A stretch of 10,737 bases of DNA from an uncultured bacterium (GTDB taxonomy: Bacteria; Bacillota; Clostridia; Oscillospirales; Oscillospiraceae), in contig CASEKM010000049.1 in assembly GCA_949288405.1 (NCBI GenBank), positions 1 through 10,737 of the forward strand. Reading direction: 5' to 3'. The position numbers and the translations under genes are program-made. Of the stretch, positions 1-5,670 are shown in pieces. Under the pieces are notes generated by a model. That model searched no databases and was not told the DNA's origin. It saw only the letters and a list, made by a program, of their open reading frames with translations. How positions within the stretch are numbered: position 1 is the stretch's first letter; the number at the start of each line of letters is the position of its first letter.

Positions 1-189
1 GGCGTAGGCCCCCTCGCCCACAAACTCCCCCTCGCCCTCCATCACCCGCCGGGTCCGCCCCAGGTCCTGAAGGTGGTAATAGCCGAAGGGCACCTTGTGG
101 ACCGCCATCTTCCGCTCGTAGTCGATGGAGTACACCCTTGGGTTGTGGGGCCAGGTGTAGCTTTTGTACCGCATGGGCGTCAAGATCAA
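1..189 (-). CDS. Tail/baseplate protein, N-terminal part (runs off window)
   Basis: Partial gene with 63 codons visible, open to the window edge. I chose a TTG start at 189 because an AGGAGG lies 8 bases upstream and no ATG or GTG occurs earlier in this frame. The first residues read LILTPMRYKSYTWPHNPRVY, followed by a VHKVPFG segment, QDLGRTRRVM and GEGEFVGEGAY. From memory, this WPHNP...HKVPFG...GEGEF pattern is typical of a tail protein of clostridial contractile phages found after the tape-measure position, in the place of XkdP (PBSX) or gpN (Mu). I cannot verify that family. Such proteins usually connect the tail tube to the baseplate hub. The gene follows the previous stop (205) by 15 bases, and its ribosome binding site sits directly after that TAA, so it is in the same operon. 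The gene is real with good confidence; the exact role is less certain. Confidence 0.7.
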   Translation of the reverse strand, partial: MILTPMRYKSYTWPHNPRVYSIDYERKMAVHKVPFGYYHLQDLGRTRRVMEGEGEFVGEGAYA

Positions 190-204
190 CCTGCATTCCT
201 CCTT

Positions 205-870
205 TTAGTACAGGGAAAATCCCCGGTCGTACCGGCGGCTGTCCCGCTGGAAGGCCCGGTCGATCAGACGGGCCTGATCCTCTCCGCCCGGCCAGGCTGT
301 TCCACCGGCGTTTTGACCGCCGCCGTTCCCCTCCGCCATCTGAGAGGGAAAAGAGGCCTGTCCCCGTGAGGGAAGGGCCAGAGCCGATGCCAGGGAGCGG
401 CTCCGGCGGTCCTGAACCAGGGCCTGCGCCTGGCCTGCCTGCCGCTCCAGCTCCTGGGCCTGCTGAAGCAGGGCGGGCTTCCTCCGGCTTTCGACCTGTT
501 CCAGCAGGACTGCGCCGGCCTCCACCGGCCCGGTCTCCCACAGAACAGGCCGCGTCCCGCCGGAAGCGGCCGCCTCGTCCAGTTCCGCCAGGGGACCTGA
601 AATCGCCGCCTCCTGGTCCGTGCCGGCGTCCAGCGCCGGCGCAGCCTGTCTTTCTTCAAGCTCCAGAGCAATCTCAAGCGCCGGTTCCCCCTTCAGCCAG
701 GACCGCGCCCCGCCCTCGCCGGAGCCCCCTTCTTCCGCAGCCGTTCCCTCCGGCAGCTCCAGCACCTTGGGCAGAACGAGGGAGGCCGCCTGTGCCGTCC
801 AGCCCTCACCGGTCTCCTGCTCGTCCTCCAGGGTCAGAAGGTCCAGCAGCTCCTCCAGATAGTCTGTCAT
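205..870 (-). CDS. Ala/Glu-rich phage protein in the tape-measure position
   Basis: The product is 221 residues and its function is not recognised. It starts with ATG at 870 in a 4-base ATGA overlap with the stop of the chaperone extension, which implies translational coupling. The N-terminus (about 1-20) is acidic and Leu-rich, beginning MTDYLEELLDLL. Residues 20-115 are low complexity, rich in Ala, Glu, Gly and Pro. Residues about 118-165 look helical and Gln/Glu/Arg-rich, possibly coiled coil. The last 22 residues form a denser, conserved-looking block with RLIDRAFQRDSRRYDRGF. There are no membrane segments and no signal peptide. In PBSX-like tail modules this slot normally holds the tape measure protein, usually well over 500 residues. 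The protein is either a very short tape measure or a small tail protein with the true tape measure absent or elsewhere. The chosen frame is supported by the overlap and by the well-placed gene that follows. Confidence 0.7.
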   Translation of the reverse strand: MTDYLEELLDLLTLEDEQETGEGWTAQAASLVLPKVLELPEGTAAEEGGSGEGGARSWLKGEPALEIALELEERQAAPALDAGTDQEAAISGPLAELDEAAASGGTRPVLWETGPVEAGAVLLEQVESRRKPALLQQAQELERQAGQAQALVQDRRSRSLASALALPSRGQASFPSQMAEGNGGGQNAGGTAWPGGEDQARLIDRAFQRDSRRYDRGFSLY

Positions 871-1160
871 ACCGGCCTCCCTTCCCGCATCCGCTCATAG
901 CGCGCCCGGTCAAAGGCGGGGTTGACCGCCCCCTCCCAGCTCTCCGCCGGGCGGCCGCACACCGGACACCGCGCCTCCTCCGCCTGGGCGCGGCAGCTGG
1001 GGCACAGCCGGGAGAGCTCCTCCTCCCGGTCCAGGGCCATGTGAGCCAGGCACCACACAAAGTCCCGGTCCCGCATGGCCCTGGCCCGCGCCTCGGTGGG
1101 CAGGGCCCCAAAGGCCCGCAGCACCTTCCACCGCAGCCGGCCGCCTCCGTCAGCGGCTAG
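867..1160 (-). CDS. Tail assembly chaperone, -1 frameshift extension (T part of a G-GT pair)
   Basis: This open frame begins in the -1 phase directly at the slippery site of the chaperone gene and encodes 97 residues, giving a fused product of about 210 residues. It has no convincing start of its own: the first usable codon is a GTG at 1124 without a well-spaced ribosome binding site. The extension reads LAADGGGRLRWKVLRAFG, then a helical part with a WCLAHMALDREEELSRL segment. Next come two CxxC pairs (CPSC at extension residues 53-56 and CPVC at 65-68) resembling a zinc ribbon, and an Arg-rich end. In lambda and many other tailed phages the minor GT product made by frameshifting binds the tape measure and recruits tube subunits, while the major G product coats the tape measure. 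The position after the tube gene fits this role. The gene ends in an ATGA overlap with the next gene at 870. Confidence 0.82.
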   Translation of the reverse strand, partial: LAADGGGRLRWKVLRAFGALPTEARARAMRDRDFVWCLAHMALDREEELSRLCPSCRAQAEEARCPVCGRPAESWEGAVNPAFDRARYERMREGRPV

Positions 1161-1498
1161 TTTTTTTTTACATCCTCCGCCTGCTCCGCGTCCATGGTCA
1201 GGGCGGGGTTTTCCGAGCGGTTAAACCGGCTCCACCGCTCCGCCAGGGCGGCGATCTCCTCCACCCGCAGCCCGGAGAGCACCTCCCGGCCGCCGGAGAA
1301 CACCGCCTGTCCCTCCCCGGTCTCCAGCGCCCGGGCCAGCAGGCAGGCGTTGGAGCACAGGGCCCGCTCCCGCTCCGACTGGGAGAGCTCCTCCGCCTCC
1401 CGCCGCGCCTGGAGCACCTCCAGGGCGGAGAGCAGGCGCAGGCGCATCCCGTTTTCCAGCTCCATCCAATCACGCCGGGCCAAGATCGACGCATCCAT
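1157..1498 (-). CDS. Tail assembly chaperone (gpG / XkdN-like)
   Basis: The product is 113 residues and mostly helical, beginning MDASILARRDWMELENGMRL. It has a Leu/Glu/Arg-rich middle and ends EDVKKN. The start is ATG at 1498, with GGAGG 8 bases upstream inside the end of the tube gene; the tube stop lies only 3 bases before this start. Position is the main evidence: a small helical protein directly after the tube, with its stop codon immediately after a slippery A AAA AAC, is the hallmark of phage tail assembly chaperones. Sequence alone is weakly diagnostic. The protein is not part of the finished particle in known phages; it guides polymerisation of tube protein around the tape measure. 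Confidence 0.82.
   Translation of the reverse strand: MDASILARRDWMELENGMRLRLLSALEVLQARREAEELSQSERERALCSNACLLARALETGEGQAVFSGGREVLSGLRVEEIAALAERWSRFNRSENPALTMDAEQAEDVKKN
1160..1166 (-). promoter_or_regulatory. Programmed -1 frameshift site, A AAA AAC
   Basis: On the minus strand the last chaperone codons are GTA AAA AAA AAC TAG, giving a nine-A run (1161-1169) and an in-phase A AAA AAC heptamer immediately before the TAG stop. A -1 slip reads on into CTA GCC GCT and stays open to 867. Downstream GCCGC (1157-1153) can pair with GCGGC (1144-1140), a short possible stimulatory stem, though it starts closer to the heptamer than usual. The A9 run could also give transcript slippage; one extra A would lead into the same frame. 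Confidence 0.88.
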
Positions 1499-1501
1499 CC
1501 G

Positions 1502-1891
1502 CTACACCTCCGTCTCCAGCCGCTTTCCGGCCACAATGGTCACCTTTTCCAGCACCATGTCCCCCAGCGTACCCGTCTCCTGGATGCCGCTCCACTGGCA
1601 GTTGGAGTAGATGACCTTCCGGTCGGGCTTGCAGATGACCAGGGAGAAGTCGCTGAGGCTGTAGAAGTCGATGCCGTCCCGAATGGCCTCGTCGGTGGCG
1701 TACAGCCGGGTCAGCTCCAGCACATGGGTGGTCTGACCTGGGACGGTGGCCACCGGCTCCTCCTCGCCGAACGCCTCCACCGCCCGGCTGGTCTTGGCGG
1801 CTTTCGAGCTATAGCTCTGTACAACGGCCACCTTGGTGCCGTCCACCTCCAGGTAGATGTCGCTGCTGGTGGGAAATCCTGCGATACTCAA
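1502..1891 (-). CDS. Phage tail tube protein (XkdM-like)
   Basis: The product is 129 residues. The start is TTG at 1891 (reading MSIAGFPTSSDIYLEVDG); GGAGGG lies 8 bases upstream and there is no better start. The protein is beta-rich without signal or membrane segments: a strand pair around EVDGTKVAVVQSYSSK, a middle LELTRLYATDEAIRDGIDFYSL, and the end GDMVLEKVTIVAGKRLE. This layout and the size fit the small tube subunits of contractile tails (about 130-170 residues). The protein should form the inner tube surrounded by the sheath. It follows the sheath gene, as in PBSX and diffocin-type modules, after a 61-base gap holding a strong hairpin. The identification rests on position and overall pattern and is fairly secure. 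Confidence 0.82.
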   Translation of the reverse strand: MSIAGFPTSSDIYLEVDGTKVAVVQSYSSKAAKTSRAVEAFGEEEPVATVPGQTTHVLELTRLYATDEAIRDGIDFYSLSDFSLVICKPDRKVIYSNCQWSGIQETGTLGDMVLEKVTIVAGKRLETEV

Positions 1892-1917
1892 TGGTTGCTC
1901 CCTCCTTTTTTTCTGGG

Positions 1918-1947
1918 GCGGGCCGCCGGACCTTGCCGGCGGCCCGC
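1918..1947 (-). promoter_or_regulatory. Perfect 12-bp GC hairpin between sheath and tube genes
   Basis: Arms 1918-1929 and 1936-1947 are perfectly complementary (GCGGGCCGCCGG on the minus strand), with a 6-base loop. On the transcribed strand an A-rich stretch and the tube ribosome binding site follow, not a T-run, so it is not a normal intrinsic terminator for the operon. It may mark an mRNA processing or 5'-end protection point ahead of the tube gene, or attenuate transcription. The function is inferred. Confidence 0.75.
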
Positions 1948-1952
1948 GTGAT

Positions 1953-3011
1953 TCAGATGGTGATGCTGGCCGTCAGCCAAATCTGGTTGAGGCCGTGGGC
2001 CACCGTAAAGGAGAACTCCACCAGACACACCGTGGGGTTCTCCGTGTCTGCCGACACCGTCACATTTTCATAGCCGGTGATGATCTCCCGGCTGAGCTTG
2101 TTCTCCAGCTCCAGCACCACCTGGGAGCGGATGGCCCCCCGGCTCTGCTCCGTGTTCTTGGCCCGGCGGAACTTGGCCCGCAGTGCCTCGCGGATAGACG
2201 GGATCACGTCGTCCACGATCAGAATGGTGGAGAGCTCCCGCCAGGTGGCGTCGGGGGACTCCCCGGTGGTGGTGCGGGTGGTGATGCCCCGCACCACAGA
2301 GATGATCCCCGCCACGCTCTCCAGCGGGGTGACTCCGCCCCGGACCAGCAGGTCGATGTCGTTGTCGTTGTACTGCTGGGAGAGGCCGTAGAGCCCCTGG
2401 AGCTCCGCCCCGCTCAGGGGCAGCGCCGGGTCGCCCTGGGCGGCGATGGCCCCCGCCACCGCGGCCGCGGCCGTCAGGCCGGACAGGCCGCTTCCCTCCT
2501 CAGAGACGCCCCCGGGGGCCACCAGGATCACCCGCTCACTGTTGAGGGCCTCCGCCCGGTCGATCAGAGCGGTCACCGTCTCACCGGCCCCTCCGGCCAC
2601 CACGGCGATCCGCTCCCGCCGGGCGGCGGACGCGGCGGCCACGCTGTCCCGCAGGTCCTGCTGATCGGTCTGGGTGGTGCTGTCGCATACGACCACGCTG
2701 ATATTTTCCTGGGCGGCCAGCGCGGCAAAGCCGTCCTCATAGCCATCTGCACTGGCCACGGGCACTGCCGCCACCGCACCCGCCCCGTTGAGCAGGATCA
2801 CCCGGATCAGCTCCGCCATGTCCTGGCCTCCGGCGCTGCCAAAGGTGGTCACCGCGTCCTCATAGCTGGTAATGGTATAGACCGTGTTGGCGGTGGCCTT
2901 GGTGTTCACCGCCACCAGCCCCACGGTCTTTCTCCCCCCGCTGCCGCGGATCAGGGAGGACGCGCCGTAGGAGGAGTACACCCCCGGGCGCTCATGTGTC
3001 GTCACGCTCAT
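1953..3011 (-). CDS. Contractile tail sheath protein
   Basis: The product is 352 residues, within the smaller size class of sheath proteins known from clostridial phages and diffocin-like particles. The N-terminus (ERPGVYSSYG, then GGRKTVGLVAV) has the usual sheath opening, where the PGVY element precedes the first strand of the conserved core. The middle (about 110-240) is the variable protrusion domain, with QYNDNDIDLLVRGGVTPLESVAGI leading into the core. The C-terminal third has the typical REALRAKFRRAKNT, ENKLSREIITGYENV and a final GLNQIWLTASITI; this last strand exchanges between neighbouring subunits in known sheaths. The ATG at 3011 overlaps the previous stop (ATGA) and has a GGGGAG site 6 bases upstream. 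The protein shows that the element makes a contractile tail. Confidence 0.95.
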   Translation of the reverse strand: MSVTTHERPGVYSSYGASSLIRGSGGRKTVGLVAVNTKATANTVYTITSYEDAVTTFGSAGGQDMAELIRVILLNGAGAVAAVPVASADGYEDGFAALAAQENISVVVCDSTTQTDQQDLRDSVAAASAARRERIAVVAGGAGETVTALIDRAEALNSERVILVAPGGVSEEGSGLSGLTAAAAVAGAIAAQGDPALPLSGAELQGLYGLSQQYNDNDIDLLVRGGVTPLESVAGIISVVRGITTRTTTGESPDATWRELSTILIVDDVIPSIREALRAKFRRAKNTEQSRGAIRSQVVLELENKLSREIITGYENVTVSADTENPTVCLVEFSFTVAHGLNQIWLTASITI

Positions 3012-3511
3012 TGTCTTCTCTCCCCTCTGATTTCAAAGTCCAGGAAGGTGCCGCCCGATTCCGCCACAGCGTAGAGATAGGCGGTGCAGACCGCCTGGGC
3101 CGGCTTGCGCAGCCGCCGCTCCTTCCCGTCATACACAGTCTCCCCGCTGGAGAACGCCTGAAAGGTCAGCCCCTCCGGTCCCGCCCCGGCACAGGCCTGG
3201 GCCAGGGCGTCCAGCGCGCGCTGAAGGACCGCCTCCCCCGCCTGGGGCAGGGCGTACAGATCCAGTCCAAAGGTGAGTGTCACCTTCCGCCCATAGAGCT
3301 CCTCCCACCGCTCCGTCTCCCCGTTGTACCGCTCGCCCAGATAGGACTGAAAGCCGGCGGGGCCCGCCTGACAGGCCCGCAGGGTGACGGCGGCCACCGC
3401 GCCCTCCCGGCGCAGCCGCTCCTCGGCCGGCCAGGCGGCAGCGGCCGGGACGCCCTGCCCGCTGAGGTATTCGGCCACGGCCTCCCGGATCCGGTCCAAT
3501 CCTCCGCTCAT
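3008..3511 (-). CDS. Tail completion / tail terminator-like protein
   Basis: The product is 167 residues starting at ATG 3511, which overlaps the stop of the previous gene as ATGA. An upstream extension of the frame to 3829 is a shadow of the neighbouring gene. The protein begins MSGGLDRIREAVAEYLSGQG with a helical N-terminus, then a beta segment around YGRKVTLTFGLDLYALPQAG, an amphipathic helix (AVLQRALDALAQACAGAGPEG), and two or three strands ending GGTFLDFEIRGERR. This helix/strand order and the slot directly before the sheath gene match tail terminators or completion proteins of contractile phages, which cap the tube and join it to the neck. No specific motif settles the family; the role is inferred from position and size. 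Confidence 0.68.
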   Translation of the reverse strand: MSGGLDRIREAVAEYLSGQGVPAAAAWPAEERLRREGAVAAVTLRACQAGPAGFQSYLGERYNGETERWEELYGRKVTLTFGLDLYALPQAGEAVLQRALDALAQACAGAGPEGLTFQAFSSGETVYDGKERRLRKPAQAVCTAYLYAVAESGGTFLDFEIRGERRQ

Positions 3512-3843
3512 ACCGTCTCCTCCTGTTTCAGATCTCTGGGCCGGAGCACGGCCCAGGTATAGAGGGCCGTCCGGCCCAGATAGACCGGGTGGGTGGACTG
3601 CACCGTGTAGGCGTTCCCCTGCCACTCCACCCAGTCGCTCAGGGCCAGCGGCTGGTCCGGCGCTCCCAGATATAAAAACCGGTCCTCCCGCCGCAGGCCC
3701 AGGGGGCCGGGGACCTGCTGTTCCCGTCCGGTCTCCCGGATGGGCTGGAGGAACGCTCTGGCCCGGATCTCCCGCTCCCCCTGGTGCAGGACGGTCTCCT
3801 GCCCGTAGCGGGCGAGGAGCGCGGACCACTCCCGCTCCATCAT
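3508..3843 (-). CDS. Head-tail adaptor / joining protein
   Basis: The product is 111 residues, ATG at 3843, overlapping the stop of the connector gene (ATGA). The sequence is beta-rich: RYGQETVLHQGEREIRARAFLQPI, then REDRFLYLGAPDQPL, LSDWVEWQGNAYTVQSTHPVY and a final LYTWAVLRPRD. The pattern 'DWVEWQGNAYTV' followed by a strand with 'Y.WAVLR' is typical of small neck proteins of the head-tail joining type, which bind under the connector ring. It is one of three small genes between capsid and sheath, as expected for a complete neck. The assignment is by fold pattern and position. Confidence 0.68.
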   Translation of the reverse strand: MMEREWSALLARYGQETVLHQGEREIRARAFLQPIRETGREQQVPGPLGLRREDRFLYLGAPDQPLALSDWVEWQGNAYTVQSTHPVYLGRTALYTWAVLRPRDLKQEETV

Positions 3844-4190
3844 CCCCTCACCCCCAGAAAGGCGAAGCCGCCGTCCCGCAGATAGGGTGCCATCAGCCGC
3901 TGGGCCTGGTCCAGAAGGGCGGCCGATTCCCGGCCGCCCTCCCGGCGGATGGTCACGTCCCCGGCGGTGAAGGAGGTGATCCCCTCGCCGCCGGTCCCCG
4001 TGTTCAGCCAGGCCAGGGCCATCCAGGCGGCGGCGGGCACAAAGGCGCTCTCACAGTCCTCCGGGGTCAGCTCTGGCTTTAGGCGGCCCTCCAGCTCCCG
4101 CTGGGCCGCCTGACACAGGACGGACAGCAGCTCCGCCTGTCCTTCGCCGGCCCCCAGAGCCTTGGCCATGGCCACGATCTTCTCCGTCAT
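3840..4190 (-). CDS. Head-tail connector protein (gp6-like)
   Basis: The product is 116 residues, ATG at 4190, one base after the capsid stop. It is almost all helical: KIVAMAKALGAGEGQAELLSVLCQAAQRELEGRLKPELTPEDCESAFVPAAAWMALAWL, a Gly-rich turn, SFTAGDVTIRRE as the short beta element, then a helix ESAALLDQAQRLMAPYLRD. This is the standard shape of gp6/gp15-type connectors that form a ring on the portal: about 100-120 residues, with a helical bundle and a 'SFTAGDVTI' type segment before the last helix. The gene comes directly after the major capsid gene, as in most phages of this type. Confidence 0.8.
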   Translation of the reverse strand: MTEKIVAMAKALGAGEGQAELLSVLCQAAQRELEGRLKPELTPEDCESAFVPAAAWMALAWLNTGTGGEGITSFTAGDVTIRREGGRESAALLDQAQRLMAPYLRDGGFAFLGVRG

Positions 4191-4191
4191 A

Positions 4192-5235
4192 TCAGGTGTC
4201 CCCGCTACCCTGAGCCGCCGCCTTGATCTTCAGCACCCGGGAGGCGTCGGGGAACAGCTTGGCAAAGCCGCACAGGGTGGTGATGGCAGCCCGCTCCAGC
4301 TGCCGGTCGATGAGCTTGTCGTACTCCACCATCACGTCGCTGCCCTGGACCAGCTCCAGGGCGTACCGGTGGTCCAGACCGATGGCCGTGTTGGCGGGCA
4401 CCGCGGAGGTGCGCAGCAGGGTGGCCCCCAGAGGGGTGGTCAGCTTGCCGGTGCCCTGGAAGTTGAGGCCGGTGAGGGGGTCCTTGAATTCGCTGAGCTT
4501 GAGCATCTTCAGCATCACGTCGGGGCTGACCAGAAGGGTGTTCATCTCATAGGGATCGAATTTGCCCCAGAACTCCACCAGCTCGTCATAGGTGAGGGTG
4601 GAGGCGGCGGCCGTCTCGTCCGCGGCGGCTGGATTTTCGTTGCCGTCCCCGTTCATCAGCACCTCCACCCCGTCGCACAGGAGCATCCGTGCGATGTGGG
4701 CGCCGATCTGCCGCAGGGTGACGGAGAACAGGTCCAGCTTCTGGTAGCGCACCGCCTCATAGGAGGCCACCAGCATCCGGCCCCGCTTGCGGAGCTTCAC
4801 CAGATTGGCCTGCACCTTGATGGTGGTGGCGGGGATGGCCGCCCCCTCGTCCACCGCCTTCAGCTCCTTCTCGTCGCCTCCGGCCTCGGCGGTGATGGAG
4901 CGGTAGTCCATCCCCTCAAACCGGGTGGTGGCGGCGGTGATGGCGGGGAGCAGGTTGGCCTCCTCCATGCCCTGGCGCACCGAGCGGGCGATGTACTCGG
5001 GGAAGAGTACCGCCGAGTCCGCCGTGCGGAAGAACTTCTCCACCGGGTCGGAGCCCGCCCCCTTTACCTTGATGTCAAAGCGCTTGAGCTGGCGCTGAAA
5101 GGCGTCCAGCCCCTCCAGGCGGGTCCCCTTGTACTGCTCCGAGGGGTCCAGCCGCTCCAGCACCTGGGTGAACGAGCGGCCCGCCTCCTGGTACATCCCC
5201 TTCTCCAGGCGGATGGTATCAAACTGATTTGCCAT
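4192..5235 (-). CDS. Major capsid protein (HK97 fold)
   Basis: The product is 347 residues, starting ATG at 5235 with GGAGGG 9 bases upstream. The N-terminal part (MANQFDTIRLEKGMY to about residue 60) is helical and may be a scaffold-like arm or lie inside the shell; no obvious protease cut site is visible. The rest resembles HK97-fold capsid proteins: LLPAITAATTRFEGMDYRS, an AIPATTIKVQANLVKLRKRGRMLVASYEAVRY strand and spine-helix region, ARMLLCDGVEVLMNGDG, a TYDELVEFWGKF axial segment, TLLVSPDVMLKMLKL, and PLGATLLRTSAVPANTAIGLD before the closing GSDVMVEYDKLIDRQLERAAI. The neighbours (decoration protein upstream, connector downstream) agree. It should build the icosahedral shell. Confidence 0.93.
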   Translation of the reverse strand: MANQFDTIRLEKGMYQEAGRSFTQVLERLDPSEQYKGTRLEGLDAFQRQLKRFDIKVKGAGSDPVEKFFRTADSAVLFPEYIARSVRQGMEEANLLPAITAATTRFEGMDYRSITAEAGGDEKELKAVDEGAAIPATTIKVQANLVKLRKRGRMLVASYEAVRYQKLDLFSVTLRQIGAHIARMLLCDGVEVLMNGDGNENPAAADETAAASTLTYDELVEFWGKFDPYEMNTLLVSPDVMLKMLKLSEFKDPLTGLNFQGTGKLTTPLGATLLRTSAVPANTAIGLDHRYALELVQGSDVMVEYDKLIDRQLERAAITTLCGFAKLFPDASRVLKIKAAAQGSGDT

Positions 5236-5258
5236 TGCAGAAAACCCTCCTTTTTAAA

Positions 5259-5603
5259 TTACAGGCAGATGACCGCGGTCTTGGCGGCGCTGTCCACACT
5301 GACCACCAGGGCGGGAACCCCGCCGGTGGAGGCGGCCTGCACCCCGCCGCTGCCGTCGGCGGCCAGACTCACCCGGCCCAGGCTCACCGTGCCGGTGGTG
5401 GACACGGTGAAGAAGCCCCTCACCTGTACCCCGGCAAAGCCGCCCCGGGTGGAGAGCGCCAGACCGGCGAAGGCGTCGTTGGCGCTGCACGCCCCCACCT
5501 CGCCGTTGGCGGTGATCTTCACCACCTGTCCGGGCTTCACATCGTCCTTGGCGGCGAAGGTCGCCACCACCGCGCCGATGTCGTCAAAAGAGACCTTGCT
5601 CAT
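5259..5603 (-). CDS. Head decoration / stabilising protein
   Basis: The product is 114 residues. The frame is open further upstream, but ATG at 5603 (reading MSKVSFDDIGAVVATFAAK) has a GAGGAGG site and begins the protein-like part. It is rich in Gly, Ala, Val and Thr with many predicted strands: DDVKPGQVVKITANGEV, GLALSTRGGFAGVQVRGFFTV, ALVVSVDSAAKTAVICL. Small beta-rich proteins of this kind between protease and capsid genes are lambda gpD-like or 'capsid cement' proteins that bind the outside of the expanded shell. No long helix or enzyme motif is seen. The gene ends 23 bases before the capsid start. Confidence 0.75.
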   Translation of the reverse strand: MSKVSFDDIGAVVATFAAKDDVKPGQVVKITANGEVGACSANDAFAGLALSTRGGFAGVQVRGFFTVSTTGTVSLGRVSLAADGSGGVQAASTGGVPALVVSVDSAAKTAVICL

Positions 5604-5642
5604 GTGTTTTCCTCCTCTTATTTTTTGATATACACCGCGTAG

Positions 5643-5662
5643 GGGAGGGGCTTGTCCCTCCC
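5643..5662 (-). promoter_or_regulatory. Perfect 7-bp hairpin before decoration and capsid genes
   Basis: In the 67-base gap between the protease stop and the decoration start, GGGAGGG and CCCTCCC (5656-5662 and 5643-5649 read on the minus strand) form a perfect stem with a 6-base loop. An A-rich stretch and the AGGAGG site of the decoration gene follow, not a T-run. The layout is the same as for the hairpin before the tube gene. The role is unknown; mRNA processing or protection is a guess. Confidence 0.55.
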
Positions 5663-5670
5663 GCCGGACC

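Noticed and set aside
1..196. Alternative ATG at 196 in another frame
   Set aside because: The ATG lies only one base after the ribosome binding site and yields a low-complexity product; the TTG frame at 189 shows the ordered WPHNP...HKVPFG pattern.
138..1160. Long plus-strand ORF of 340 codons
   Set aside because: Pro/Arg/Ala-rich shadow of the minus-strand tail genes, caused by high GC at third positions; no good ribosome binding site and no domain pattern.
1918..1947. Hairpin read as an intrinsic terminator
   Set aside because: No T-run follows on the transcribed (minus) strand; the T-run lies on the opposite side, and a plus-strand transcript has no gene to end here.
1857..3074. Plus-strand ORF of 405 codons opposite the sheath
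   Set aside because: Gly/His/Arg-rich shadow composition; the minus strand encodes a recognisable sheath over the same bases.
4162..5628. Plus-strand ORF of 488 codons opposite the capsid gene
   Set aside because: Longest frame here, but low-complexity (Gly/His/Leu/Val-rich) shadow of the capsid and decoration genes.
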